Positions 32,440-41,660 of a stretch of 61,883 nucleotides of DNA are shown here, one piece after another (position 1 is the first letter of the stretch; each line of letters starts with the position of its first letter). The DNA comes from Oscillospiraceae bacterium. Its GTDB lineage: Bacteria; Bacillota; Clostridia; Oscillospirales; Oscillospiraceae. The position numbers and the translations under genes were made by a program. The stretch covers positions 1 to 61,883 of the forward strand of contig WRDH01000013.1 in the NCBI GenBank assembly GCA_009783555.1, written 5' to 3'. The notes under the pieces are model-generated. The model did no database searches. It had not been told where the DNA came from and was given only the letters and a program-made list of their open reading frames with translations.

Positions 32440-33666
32440 CTATATCGCCCATACCGGCACAATCATCGTATCTTTGTCGAGTGCTGACAAATCTTTCCTG
32501 GTACAAATCACGGCTCTGGTTCCCCGGGGCATACTCGCTTTATCCAACACCTTGAATGCATTGACGAGTTTCGTCTGTGGGGATGCAGTTTTCTTGATTT
32601 CGATAGGGTGAAGTTCTCCGTCGCTCTCCAAAATCATATCGACTTCTTTGCTGTCAATATCACGGTAGTAATGCACGTAGTATGGGAGGGCATTGTTTGT
32701 ATAAGTTTTGATGATTTCGGAAACAACATAGTTTTCCAAAATAGAGCCGTTAATCGCGCCATTCATTAAGATTTCCGGCGACGAGTACTTTGTCAAAAAC
32801 GCCACTAAGCCCGTGTCGAAGAAAAAAAGCTTGGGCGTTTTCTTAATGGTACGATTGAGCAAATTGTTTGAAAACGGACGTAAATAGAAGATAACTCCCG
32901 ACTTCTCCATATAACCCAGCCATGTCTTTGCTGTGTCATCAGAAACGCCCACATCCGAAGCAATGGCGTGAATATTCAACATTTCTCCGGCTCGGCAAGC
33001 CGCGGCACGTACAAAATCACGGAATAAAAATTCATCCTTTAAATCAACCATATCTTTAATATCCCGGTCGATATAAGAATCAATGAAGCTGCTGTAAAAT
33101 ATATCACGGTTTTCGTGTTTCCCGCTGATATGGGCAGGCATAGACCCATTCCAAATACGCTCATATTGTCCGAGCACATCAGCAGGAGTGCCATATTGTG
33201 CGCGTTTTTGCAAAGCACACAAGGTCACGGTAAAAGGCAAACATTCGCCGCTACCGTAGATTTCATGCTGTGAGAGTCCCGACATACGCAGAATAGCGAC
33301 GCGTCCGGCAAGTGATTCTCCGGCTAACTTCATCAGTTGATACATCTGCGACCCGGTCATCAAATAACTCCCCGCCGGTGCTCCGTTATCAACTTCCATT
33401 TTAATGTACGGGAACAGCTCGGGCGCATACTGTACTTCGTCTATAATTACCGGCGCCGGATAGAGCGATAAAAACAACTCGGGGTCGCTGATAGCTAACT
33501 GCCGGTTTTCTTTGTTGTCAAGAGAAACAAACCTGCACCCTTCTCCTAACAGTCTTCTGAGCGTAGTTGTCTTGCCGACCTGCCGCGGTCCGGTTATTAT
33601 GACCGCCGAATAGCTCCCGGATACCTCTAAGACCAACGTGTCGATATCCCTTTTAATATACTCCAT
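32440..33666 (-). CDS. AAA-type ATPase with DUF4143 domain
   Basis: A 408-residue ATPase. Walker A is TGPRQVGKTTTLRRLL, and VIIDEVQYAPELFPYIK is Walker B with the sensor region. The C-terminal DUF4143 domain contains the restriction-endonuclease-like core EVDMILESDGELHPIEIKKTASPQ. Genes of this family are widespread, often in many copies, without a settled role. The ATG at 33666 is chosen for its GAGGTG site. Directly upstream, in the other orientation, lies a decayed toxin-antitoxin pair. Confidence 0.85.
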   Translation of the reverse strand: MEYIKRDIDTLVLEVSGSYSAVIITGPRQVGKTTTLRRLLGEGCRFVSLDNKENRQLAISDPELFLSLYPAPVIIDEVQYAPELFPYIKMEVDNGAPAGSYLMTGSQMYQLMKLAGESLAGRVAILRMSGLSQHEIYGSGECLPFTVTLCALQKRAQYGTPADVLGQYERIWNGSMPAHISGKHENRDIFYSSFIDSYIDRDIKDMVDLKDEFLFRDFVRAAACRAGEMLNIHAIASDVGVSDDTAKTWLGYMEKSGVIFYLRPFSNNLLNRTIKKTPKLFFFDTGLVAFLTKYSSPEILMNGAINGSILENYVVSEIIKTYTNNALPYYVHYYRDIDSKEVDMILESDGELHPIEIKKTASPQTKLVNAFKVLDKASMPRGTRAVICTRKDLSALDKDTMIVPVWAI

Positions 33667-33738
33667 AAAACACCTCAATCCGAGTAAAATCGACTACAAC
33701 CTTATTATGCCCGAATCTGTGAAAATGTCAAGAGTTGT

Positions 33739-33873
33739 ATGCGCGAATACGAAAAAATCCAAGCGACGACTAAGCTGCTTTCCGAACTGGCAAAAGGCGA
33801 AAGCAGCGGGCTTGATGTGGGATGGCTACCTGCCGATGACGTCGAAATCAAGCTTGGATTTTCTCATGAGTAG
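33739..33873 (+). pseudogene. Truncated RelB/DinJ-like antitoxin remnant
   Basis: A 44-codon frame whose product (TTKLLSELAKGE, VGWLPADDVE) looks like the C-terminal toxin-binding half of a RelB/DinJ-type antitoxin. The N-terminal DNA-binding half is missing and no ribosome site is visible. Its stop overlaps the start of the following toxin remnant by ATGAGTAG, the usual coupling of such pairs. Confidence 0.5.
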
Positions 33874-34024
33874 TATTCATTATTCCTATGAAGCAATGCT
33901 TGACCTAACCGAAATTGAAAGATATATAACCGAAGAGCTTGCCAGTCCAAAAGCAGCTAAGAATACCGTTGCAAAAACCGCAAAACACGTACGTTTATTA
34001 GAGGATTTTTGGTTTCTATATTGA
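33866..34024 (+). pseudogene. Truncated RelE/ParE-like toxin remnant
   Basis: A 52-codon frame: YSYEAMLDLTEIERYITEEL, then SPKAAKNTVAKTAKHVRLLEDF. This is the N-terminal half of a RelE/ParE-family toxin, followed by a stop where full-length members continue for another 40-50 residues with the catalytic end. It is probably inactive. The rest of 34025-34125 shows nothing recognisable. Confidence 0.55.
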
Positions 34025-34125
34025 CTATATTGTATATCAAATGGGCTGTATTATTTTTAGTGTAGAGGCACTATTCGTCGCTTCGCCAACTACTATCACC
34101 TATGGTGTTTCCCCCTCAGCCCCAA

Positions 34126-35376
34126 TCACTCAATCCTGCCAACACTCTTCCCATTAAGCAAGTTTGATATAAACATGCTTATATCCGCAGTTAATCTCGG
34201 ATATGCGTTTTCGCTAAGCGAAGTGTTTCCTATAACAACCTTACAAATATCAAGAAACCTCTCAACAAACGCAACAGCTTCAGGCTCGCCGGGAAAGCTG
34301 CGGCAACGCCATGAAACCATTTCAGCAGCGACTTTCTTCATGGTTATATTTGCGTGAAAATACTCCCCGTCGATAGCGAGTGCCATTTTGCTGTCTGTGT
34401 TCTGATGTCGAAGCGGGACATGGTCATAAGCCGGTGCAAGCTTGATTGAGTCATCAGGCAGATGTAGAATGCTGACATTTTTTGCGTGCATGTCAAGGTT
34501 GCCGATTGCAATTGCAAAAATAAGCTGTGAAGCGAATTTTTCAACATCTTCGTCGCTACCGAATCGAGCAAGTGTTTGTGCAATTTTTTTTGCGCTGACC
34601 TTACCGCCGTATTCCTGATATTTTTCAGAGCCTGATGCACCAAGCACCTGATTAAAGTCCTCCTGATGAATGCGTTCGTTTGAATCGTTCTTTCTGTCAT
34701 ACCGTTCAACTACCAATGCATCTGTGCCATCAAAGCTCTCTACCCACACGGGATAAGCTGTTAATCCGATTTCGTGTGCTATCTTCATGCAAAAAGCTTC
34801 ATCATATATCATCGTTGGATATTCATGCACAAAAGGCTTTAATATATGCGTTGACGGATACCCATTATATACCCTATACCATGAATCGTTTTTCTTTGCC
34901 AGAACTATTTTGCCTTGCACACCACCTAATGAAGTTCTCCCTTTTGTGGGAGAGTTTGCGAGAGCAGCTTGCGGCATATGTTCAAGTAAATATCGAATTT
35001 GCTTATCATCGACAAACTCCGTGTCTGTGTCATTAACAAAACCCGAATCATCAGGATCATAAATCGTCAAAGCACCTGCAATGTCCTTCCCAAATTTTCG
35101 TAACATGCCGAAGTTGTTTTGCTCACCTCGCGGCAATGTTTGTATGAGCCATTCATAATTGCGACCTTCCGGAAGGAGTTCCGTAAAAAAGTTACTCGAG
35201 TTTCTTTTTTGCGCATTTGTAAACTTAAAATTCAAAGGTACGGCAAGGCTCATTATTGTAGATGACAGTTGATACTTGTTGAAAACATCGGGATTTATTT
35301 CAAAACTAAACCCTCTCTCTTTTTGAGAAAGTGTTCCTAAAGTAGTTCCGTACAACTCTACATTAAGTCTACTCAT
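34126..35376 (-). CDS. hipA: HipA-family kinase toxin
   Basis: A 416-residue HipA-like Ser/Thr kinase. Ser149 in the Gly-rich loop RTSLGGVQGK matches the autophosphorylated serine of E. coli HipA. Lys180 (HILK) binds ATP, Asp295 in GNLDMHAKN is the catalytic base, and APAYD with Asp318 is the metal-binding motif. The N-terminal subdomain (LNVELYGTTLGTL) is the usual beta region. HipA inactivates glutamyl-tRNA synthetase in E. coli and causes persistence; the target here is not known. The gene follows hipB by four bases, and their promoter carries three repeated operator-like sites. Confidence 0.92.
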   Translation of the reverse strand: MSRLNVELYGTTLGTLSQKERGFSFEINPDVFNKYQLSSTIMSLAVPLNFKFTNAQKRNSSNFFTELLPEGRNYEWLIQTLPRGEQNNFGMLRKFGKDIAGALTIYDPDDSGFVNDTDTEFVDDKQIRYLLEHMPQAALANSPTKGRTSLGGVQGKIVLAKKNDSWYRVYNGYPSTHILKPFVHEYPTMIYDEAFCMKIAHEIGLTAYPVWVESFDGTDALVVERYDRKNDSNERIHQEDFNQVLGASGSEKYQEYGGKVSAKKIAQTLARFGSDEDVEKFASQLIFAIAIGNLDMHAKNVSILHLPDDSIKLAPAYDHVPLRHQNTDSKMALAIDGEYFHANITMKKVAAEMVSWRCRSFPGEPEAVAFVERFLDICKVVIGNTSLSENAYPRLTADISMFISNLLNGKSVGRIE

Positions 35377-35380
35377 TTTT

Positions 35381-35620
35381 TTACCTGTCCTTTACTTCAA
35401 ATTCTGCCGATAGAGTGATTCCTGTTTTTTCAAGTATCCAAAATAGTCTATCCATTATAATGCCGGGCTTCCCTTGCTCCATTTCCCATACCCATTTTTG
35501 GTTTATCCCAAGGCTTTTTGCGAGTTCTCTTTGGCTAATCCCTTGCTGCATCCTGCTCTGCTGTATTACTTGTCCTAAAGTGTAGGAATTTTTAATTGGT
35601 GTTGATATTTTCATTTTCAT
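35381..35620 (-). CDS. hipB: HipB-like XRE antitoxin
   Basis: A 79-residue Cro/C1-type helix-turn-helix protein: YTLGQVIQQSRMQQGISQRELAKSLGINQKWVWEMEQGKPG. The tail (FWILEKTGITLSAEFEVK) is the usual short HipB end. The ATG at 35620 is chosen: GGAGC is nine bases upstream. An ATG at 35650 is in frame but has a poor site. The Shine-Dalgarno lies in a GCTCC-TTTT-GGAGC hairpin (35629-35642). It should neutralise HipA and repress the operon through the three upstream palindromes. Confidence 0.88.
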   Translation of the reverse strand: MKMKISTPIKNSYTLGQVIQQSRMQQGISQRELAKSLGINQKWVWEMEQGKPGIIMDRLFWILEKTGITLSAEFEVKDR

Positions 35621-35683
35621 TCCTATCTGCTCCAAAAGGAGCTTTCTCATAGTTTAAAACTCGCTTTCAAACTATACACCTCT

Positions 35684-35755
35684 GACTACGATATTGAAGT
35701 CATTGCGTATGACTACGATATTGAAGTCATTATACACGACTACGATATTGAAGTC
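35684..35755. promoter_or_regulatory. Three tandem hipBA operator-like sites
   Basis: GACTACGATATTGAAGTC occurs exactly three times, at 35684-35701, 35711-35728 and 35738-35755, with a strict 27-bp period. Each is an imperfect palindrome (GACT.C.ATAT.G.AGTC). The intervening 9-base segments are AT-rich and not conserved. Spacing and place fit cooperative HipB binding. The remainder of 35756-35871 holds nothing I can name. Confidence 0.75.
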
Positions 35756-35871
35756 AACAGTAAAATTACTCGCCCATGAAGAAGCCCTCTTGAATGCTCT
35801 CTAAAAGCTCTACACAAAAGTTCTCGCGGAATCAAATCCACCTTGATATTGCCCTCAAGCTCTTCCCTTCC

Positions 35872-38800
35872 CTACCGTCTTCGTTTAGTCCTGTGAGACA
35901 TGCATAGCCATATTATCAAGCCTGTTATGAGTAGTGCAACGACCACCAAAGATGCAATGCCAAGCGGGGTCGAGAGTAGGTTTGCAAAAAACTGACTTGC
36001 CGGGGTTGGGAATTCTTCAAATATCCACATTCCATCTTGAGCACTCCACGTCCACCTGCCGTGTTGATTTCCGTTTGTATCCTGCTCTATCCAATTTGCT
36101 CCATCCGATATCAGACGATGACCCGGAACGGTTGTTTGAGGTGGTGTATGCGGATCTGTACCCCCCGGAGTATGCGGCTGCGGCGACGGGGTTGGTGTCG
36201 GTGTTGGCGACGGGGTTGGTGTCGGTGCCTGTGTCGGCGGAGGGGGTGGGACCGGAGTGGCAGGTGCCGGTGTCACTATTAACGTAAAGACCTGACTTGC
36301 TGTGCCGGCAGAGTTATCTGCAGCGATATTGAACTTATATGTACCGGCAGAGGCAGTTGCATCGATTGTCATTAAGCCGTTTGCACTGTTGATACTTACA
36401 CCTGTCGGTGCACCGGTAATTGAATATACTATTGCGGCACTTCCTGAGGCAGTTAATTGATATGAGCCGCCTGTTCCGCTGACTGCATATGTATGATTAA
36501 CACTTGTGATAACCGGTGCAACCGGTGCTTCAGTCACGGTTAACGTAAAGGTCTGTGTCGCATCGGGTTGTATTCCATTTGTTACCGTTACCGTAAATGT
36601 ATAAGTACCCGCAAGTATTGTTCCTGCAACTGTCATTGTGCCGTTTGTGCTGTCTATACTCACATTAGCCGGTGCTCCTGTTATGGAGTATGTAAAGGGT
36701 AACGTGCCTGTGGACGTTACCTTGAAAGTGCCGCCGGTACCGCTCACTACATGTGTATTGTCAACACTTGTTATGTCAGGTGCGACAGGGGCTTCCGTTA
36801 CAGTTAATGTGAATGCCTGATTTGCCGAACTGACATTGTTGCTGACGGTTATTGTCAGAGGATATGTCCCGACGGGGACAGCGGCATCGATTGTCATTAC
36901 ACCGCTTGGAATATCAATGTTAACGCCCGTTGGTGCACCGCTTACCGAATATGCAATCGGCATTGTGCCTGTGGAGGTTACCCGGAATGTGCCGCCTGTG
37001 CCGCTGACTACTCTTTTGTTGTTTGAACTGGTGATAGCCGGAGCGACAGGCGCAGGTGTCACTGTAAGGTTAAACGTTTGATTTGCCGTGCCGGCAGAGT
37101 TGTTTGCTGTTTCCGTAAATGTATATGTACCGGGAGGCACAGCAGCGTCGATTGTTATTAAACCATTTGCACTGTCGATGTTTACACCCGTCGGTGCACC
37201 GCTTATTGAATATGTGATAGGCATTGTGCCTGTGGTTGTCATTTGGAATGTACCGCCCGTACCGTTTATGACACTCGTATTACCCGCACTCGTTATATCC
37301 GGTGCAACCGTTGCTTCCGTCACGGTTAGTGTAAAGGACTGTACAGCATTAGGTAGTATTCCGTTTCTTGCCGTTATTGTATATGTATAAGTATCCGCAG
37401 TGACAGTCTCCGCAATTGTTATTATACCGCTTGAGCTATCTATGCTTACACCTGTTGGAGCACCGCTTATCGAATATGTGAGTGGTGCTGTGCCCGTGGC
37501 TGTTACCTGAAATGTACCGCCGGTGCCGCTGACAACATGCGTATTGTCAACACTTGTTATAGCCGGTGCTTCAGTTACAGTCAGTGTAAAGGTTTGTGCT
37601 GCATTGGGCAGTATTCCATTACTCACCGTCACCGTATATGTATATGTACCGGCAGGTATGCTGCCCGCGATTGTCATTGTGCCGTTTGTGCTGTTTATGC
37701 TCACATCAGGCGGCGCTCCGGTAATAGAATAGGTAAATGGAAGCGTGCCTGTCGATGTTACCTGGAATGTACCTCCTGTGCCGCTGACTACATTTGCATT
37801 ATTGGCACTTGTTATGGTTGGTGCAACAGGTGCTTCTGTTACGGTTAAGGTGAATGTCTGATTTGCTGTACCTGCCGTGTTATTGGCTGTTATAGTAAAC
37901 GGATATGTTCCGACAGGGACAGTCCCTGCAATTGTTATAATACCGCTTGAGCTATCTATGCTCACACCCGTTGGCGCGCCGCTTATCGAATATGTGATAG
38001 GCGTTGTGCCTGTTGCTGCCACCTGAAATGAACCGCCTGTGCCGTTTACTACGCTTTTATTGTTTGAGCTGGTGACAGCGGGTGCGACAGGTGCAAGTGT
38101 CACTGTAAGGTTAAAGGTTTGCGTTGCATCCGGCGATACGCCGTTACTTACCGTTATCGTATATGTATATGTACCTGAAGGCGTGGTTGCATCAATAGTC
38201 ATCAAGCCGTTTGCACTGTTGATACTAACACCTGCCGGTGCACCTGTTGCAGAGTACACAATCGGTGCACTTCCTGTGGCTGTTACCTGAAATGAGCCGC
38301 CCGTGCCGTTTATTACGCTCGTATTGCCTGCACTCGTGATAACCGGTGCAATCGGTGCTTCAGTCACGGTTAACGTAAAGGTCTGTGTCGCATCGGGTTG
38401 TATTCCGTTTGTTACCGTTACCGTATATGTATAAGTGCCCGCAGATATTGTTCCTGCAATTGTCATTGTGCCGTTTGTGCTATCTATACTCACATCAGCC
38501 GGTGCTCCTGTTATGGAGTATGTAAAGGGCAGCGTGCCTGTGGAAGTTACCTTGAAAGTACCGCCTGTACCGCTAACTACATGTGTATTGTCAACACTTG
38601 TTATGTCCGGTGCGACCGGGGCTTCTGTTACAGTTAATGTGAATGCTTGATTTGCCGAACCTACAGAGTTGCTGACGGTTATTGTCAGCGGATATGCCCC
38701 GGCAGGGACAGCAGCATCGATTGTCATTACACCGCTCGAAAAATCAATGCTAACACCTGTTGGTGCACCGCTTATCGAATACGCAATCGGCATTGTACCT

Positions 38801-41418
38801 GTGGATGTTACCTGAAATGTACCGCCTGTGCCGCTTACTACGCTTTTGTTGTTTGAACTGGTGATAGCCGGTGCAACAGGCGCAGGTGTAACTGTAAGGT
38901 TAAATGTTTGATTTGCTGTGCCGGCAGAGTTGTTTGCTGTAACTGTAAATGTATATGTACCGGGAGGTACTGCAGCATCGATTGTAATCAAACCATTTGC
39001 ACTGTTGATGCTCACATCCGCCGGCGCATCACTTATCGAGTATGTAATAGGCGTTGTGCCTGTTGCTGTTACCTGAAATGAACCGCCCGTGCCATTTATC
39101 ACACTCGTATTACTCGCACTCGTTATATCCGGTGCAACCGGTGCATCAGTTACAGTGAGCGTAAAGTTCTGTGTCGCATCCGGTGGTATCGCGTTGCTTA
39201 CCGTTACCGTAAATGTATAAGTATCTGCCGGTATTGTTCCTGCAATTGTCATTGTGCCGTTTGTGCTGTCTATACTCACATCAGGTGGTGCACCTGTAAC
39301 AGAGTAGGTAAAAGGAAGCGTACCCGTTGCTGTTACCTGAAACGTTCCTCCTGTGCCGCTGACAACATGTGTATTATCAACACTTGTTATTTCCGGTGCT
39401 GCCGGAGCTTCCGTTACAGTTAACGTAAACGCCTGATTTGCTGAGCCGACATCGTTACTGACTGTAATGGTAAACGGATATGTCCCGACAGGGACATTCC
39501 CCGCAATTGTCATTATACCGCTTGAACCATCTAAGCTTACACCCGTTGGCGCACCGCTTATTGAATACGTGATCGGTGTTGTGCCTGTTGCTGTAACCTG
39601 AAATGTTCCACCCGTGCCGTTTACAACGCTTTTGTTATTTGAGCTGGTTACAGCGGGTGCGACAGGCGCAGGTGTTACGGTAAGTGAAAAATTTTGTGTG
39701 GCACTAAGAAATGCATCGTTTGCTGTAATCGAAAATGTATATGTTCCTTCGGCTACTGATCCCGGTATTGTTATAAGCCCGTTGCTATCAATTGCCACAC
39801 CGGCCGGCGCACCGGCTAAAGTAAAACCAAACGGCGAGCCTGTTGTTGTGACTTGGAATGTCCTGCCTGTGCCATTTATCACGCTTGTATTACTTGCACT
39901 CGTGAAAACCACATCTGACAAGGTCGCCGAAACCTGCGGTCCGATTGCACTGTACTGTGTAGCCGCGCGAACAGCAAATGTATGCGACCCGTCGCTTAGA
40001 GAGCCACCCGGCACTGTGTAGGTAAATGCAGTCACGCCGCTTGCTATCTGACTGCCGTCAACAAGGATTATATACGATAACGTTATCCCCGTGAGCGGTG
40101 TCGGAGGATTCCATGTCAAAATGACATCTCCGTTTGTTTGCAGAGCAGTTTGAAGATTTGTCGGAGCGCCGGGCAACATTTGGCTGCTTGTTGTAGTAAG
40201 CGGAGGATTAGACCCGCCGCCGAAACCTGCACTTGCTCCATTCCAGGTTGAGGAAGGAGCGTTTGTGCTTGTTCCGCCTTGTGCGTTTACAGATGTGGTT
40301 AGTGGATTGACATTAATAGTGTTCGTGCTTGCAGTCATTCCCGCTTGTCCGACAGCACCGGTGCCGCCCTGACCTCCACTGCCGATTCCTGCACCGCCGC
40401 CGTCGCCGCCGCCGTTGCCTCCTGTTGCAGTTACGTTTGCACCTGCCGAAATAGTTATATTCCCTGATGCGCCGCTCGTACTTGTAGCACCCCAAGCCGC
40501 ATTGTTAGCACCCGCACCGCCGATTCCCGCACCGCCGCCTGCCCCGCTGTTTGATGAGGTATTTCCTCCGTTAGCGGTCACTGTGCCGCCGGTGATACTA
40601 ATTGTGCCGCCTGCACCGTTGGTGCCCGAGCCTCCATTATAGGCGGAGCCGCCGCCAATTCCGGCACCACCCCAACTGCCGCCTGTGGCTGTTATATTGC
40701 CGCCTGATATTGTTATGGTGCCAACTGAACTGTCTGCACCACCGCCAATACCTGCACCGTTGTCACTGCCGGTTGCGGTGATTGTTCCACCTGCGATATT
40801 TATTGTACCCGTTGTACTTGCAGCTCCTCCACCGGTGCCTATTCCCGCACCACCACCGGGACCGTAAATCGCGACACTTGTACCGCCGAGGGAAGTCAGT
40901 GTTCCTGTGCCGGCACTGCTTATAGTTAAGGTTGTGCCTGACGGAACCTGTATACCGGCAGCGGCCTGTCCTGCCATCAAACTGTTTGTTCCGATAAGAG
41001 TTAAAGTAAGATTTGCTCCCGAATTAAGCAGTAACGGGCTTTGCCCGCTTTGAGCACTAACATCAATTGAGGCACCGTTTAATGTAACAGTCGCCGCGGC
41101 ATTTGCAGCAATCGCAAGACCACGCTGAGTACTTCCGTTATATCCCGTAACTGTAACATTTGCTCCGTCTAAGATGGTATATATGCTTGTTGTGCTGTTG
41201 TATGTCCAACCTGTACCGGAAGCCGGCGGGTTTGTATCGCTCATATCGATATTTGCACCGCTGCTTGCCGCAAGCGCATGCACCAATGTAATTGTCAAAA
41301 CTGCAAAGCAAAGCACTGCAGCAGTTATCAACCGGTTAAAAGATTTCCTGCCTGCAATGCTAAAACGCGACTTCGATAAGCGGCACAGCGCCAAATAAGG
41401 ACCAAATTTCCGCCCCAT
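35872..41418 (-). CDS. Giant Ig-repeat surface protein
   Basis: A 1848-residue exported protein. ATG 41418 has AAAGGAT upstream. A long signal (to about residue 52) is followed by a Gly-Ser-Thr-rich beta-helix-like region (about 60-410, many TITATGG and GAGIGGG turns). Next comes a fibronectin III domain (about 415-500), then 14 tandem putative-Ig (He_PIG) domains of about 87 residues (about 501-1718). A Pro-Thr stalk, a short domain with W-rich sequence (WTWSAQDGMWIFEE) and one C-terminal membrane helix with a basic tail complete it. The Ig domains follow a three-type order (SVINGTGG, then SSNNKSVV, then SVDNTHVV) repeated four times with one additional third-type unit. Probable adhesin or cell-surface scaffold. 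Confidence 0.88.
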   Translation of the reverse strand: MGRKFGPYLALCRLSKSRFSIAGRKSFNRLITAAVLCFAVLTITLVHALAASSGANIDMSDTNPPASGTGWTYNSTTSIYTILDGANVTVTGYNGSTQRGLAIAANAAATVTLNGASIDVSAQSGQSPLLLNSGANLTLTLIGTNSLMAGQAAAGIQVPSGTTLTISSAGTGTLTSLGGTSVAIYGPGGGAGIGTGGGAASTTGTINIAGGTITATGSDNGAGIGGGADSSVGTITISGGNITATGGSWGGAGIGGGSAYNGGSGTNGAGGTISITGGTVTANGGNTSSNSGAGGGAGIGGAGANNAAWGATSTSGASGNITISAGANVTATGGNGGGDGGGAGIGSGGQGGTGAVGQAGMTASTNTINVNPLTTSVNAQGGTSTNAPSSTWNGASAGFGGGSNPPLTTTSSQMLPGAPTNLQTALQTNGDVILTWNPPTPLTGITLSYIILVDGSQIASGVTAFTYTVPGGSLSDGSHTFAVRAATQYSAIGPQVSATLSDVVFTSASNTSVINGTGRTFQVTTTGSPFGFTLAGAPAGVAIDSNGLITIPGSVAEGTYTFSITANDAFLSATQNFSLTVTPAPVAPAVTSSNNKSVVNGTGGTFQVTATGTTPITYSISGAPTGVSLDGSSGIMTIAGNVPVGTYPFTITVSNDVGSANQAFTLTVTEAPAAPEITSVDNTHVVSGTGGTFQVTATGTLPFTYSVTGAPPDVSIDSTNGTMTIAGTIPADTYTFTVTVSNAIPPDATQNFTLTVTDAPVAPDITSASNTSVINGTGGSFQVTATGTTPITYSISDAPADVSINSANGLITIDAAVPPGTYTFTVTANNSAGTANQTFNLTVTPAPVAPAITSSNNKSVVSGTGGTFQVTSTGTMPIAYSISGAPTGVSIDFSSGVMTIDAAVPAGAYPLTITVSNSVGSANQAFTLTVTEAPVAPDITSVDNTHVVSGTGGTFKVTSTGTLPFTYSITGAPADVSIDSTNGTMTIAGTISAGTYTYTVTVTNGIQPDATQTFTLTVTEAPIAPVITSAGNTSVINGTGGSFQVTATGSAPIVYSATGAPAGVSINSANGLMTIDATTPSGTYTYTITVSNGVSPDATQTFNLTVTLAPVAPAVTSSNNKSVVNGTGGSFQVAATGTTPITYSISGAPTGVSIDSSSGIITIAGTVPVGTYPFTITANNTAGTANQTFTLTVTEAPVAPTITSANNANVVSGTGGTFQVTSTGTLPFTYSITGAPPDVSINSTNGTMTIAGSIPAGTYTYTVTVSNGILPNAAQTFTLTVTEAPAITSVDNTHVVSGTGGTFQVTATGTAPLTYSISGAPTGVSIDSSSGIITIAETVTADTYTYTITARNGILPNAVQSFTLTVTEATVAPDITSAGNTSVINGTGGTFQMTTTGTMPITYSISGAPTGVNIDSANGLITIDAAVPPGTYTFTETANNSAGTANQTFNLTVTPAPVAPAITSSNNKRVVSGTGGTFRVTSTGTMPIAYSVSGAPTGVNIDIPSGVMTIDAAVPVGTYPLTITVSNNVSSANQAFTLTVTEAPVAPDITSVDNTHVVSGTGGTFKVTSTGTLPFTYSITGAPANVSIDSTNGTMTVAGTILAGTYTFTVTVTNGIQPDATQTFTLTVTEAPVAPVITSVNHTYAVSGTGGSYQLTASGSAAIVYSITGAPTGVSINSANGLMTIDATASAGTYKFNIAADNSAGTASQVFTLIVTPAPATPVPPPPPTQAPTPTPSPTPTPTPSPQPHTPGGTDPHTPPQTTVPGHRLISDGANWIEQDTNGNQHGRWTWSAQDGMWIFEEFPTPASQFFANLLSTPLGIASLVVVALLITGLIIWLCMSHRTKRRR

Positions 41419-41505
41419 ACCGATATCCTTTCTATCGCTCTTTGTCCGGATACTATACCAAAAACTGCTTCTATTTGCAATAAATGTCACAAGTTGTTTA
41501 CAAAG

Positions 41506-41530
41506 GTCACGGGGACGGTTCATCTGTCTT
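41506..41530 (+). repeat. Family A repeat copy
   Basis: GTCACGGGGACGGTTC, then ATCTGTCTT, lies upstream of the giant Ig gene and would encode part of an N-terminal extension if that gene started further upstream. The rest of 41419-41660 shows no further feature except AT-rich sequence. Confidence 0.65.
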
Positions 41531-41660
41531 CAAACAATAAAAACGAATAATATCCCTGTTGACATTGCACTTTGTATATAATCTTGATAGAATACCGTCA
41601 GCTTTATCACAAATAACCCCACACCATTATAAATAAACACCAATTGGAGGACAAATATCG

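Noticed and set aside
35684..35755. CRISPR-like array
   Set aside because: Only three repeats, spacers of nine bases and no cas genes. Palindromic repeats at a promoter fit operators far better.
36280..40870. Many long open frames on the plus strand opposite the giant Ig gene
   Set aside because: They follow from the Thr/Gly/Val-rich repeat codons on the other strand, have no ribosome sites and give low-complexity products.
35872..41523. Start of the giant Ig protein at 41523
   Set aside because: The added 35 residues would come from a family A repeat and precede the signal peptide. ATG 41418 has a better ribosome site.
41559..41582. TTGACA and TATAAT ahead of the gene at 41661
   Set aside because: The spacer is only 12 bases, too short for a sigma-A promoter.
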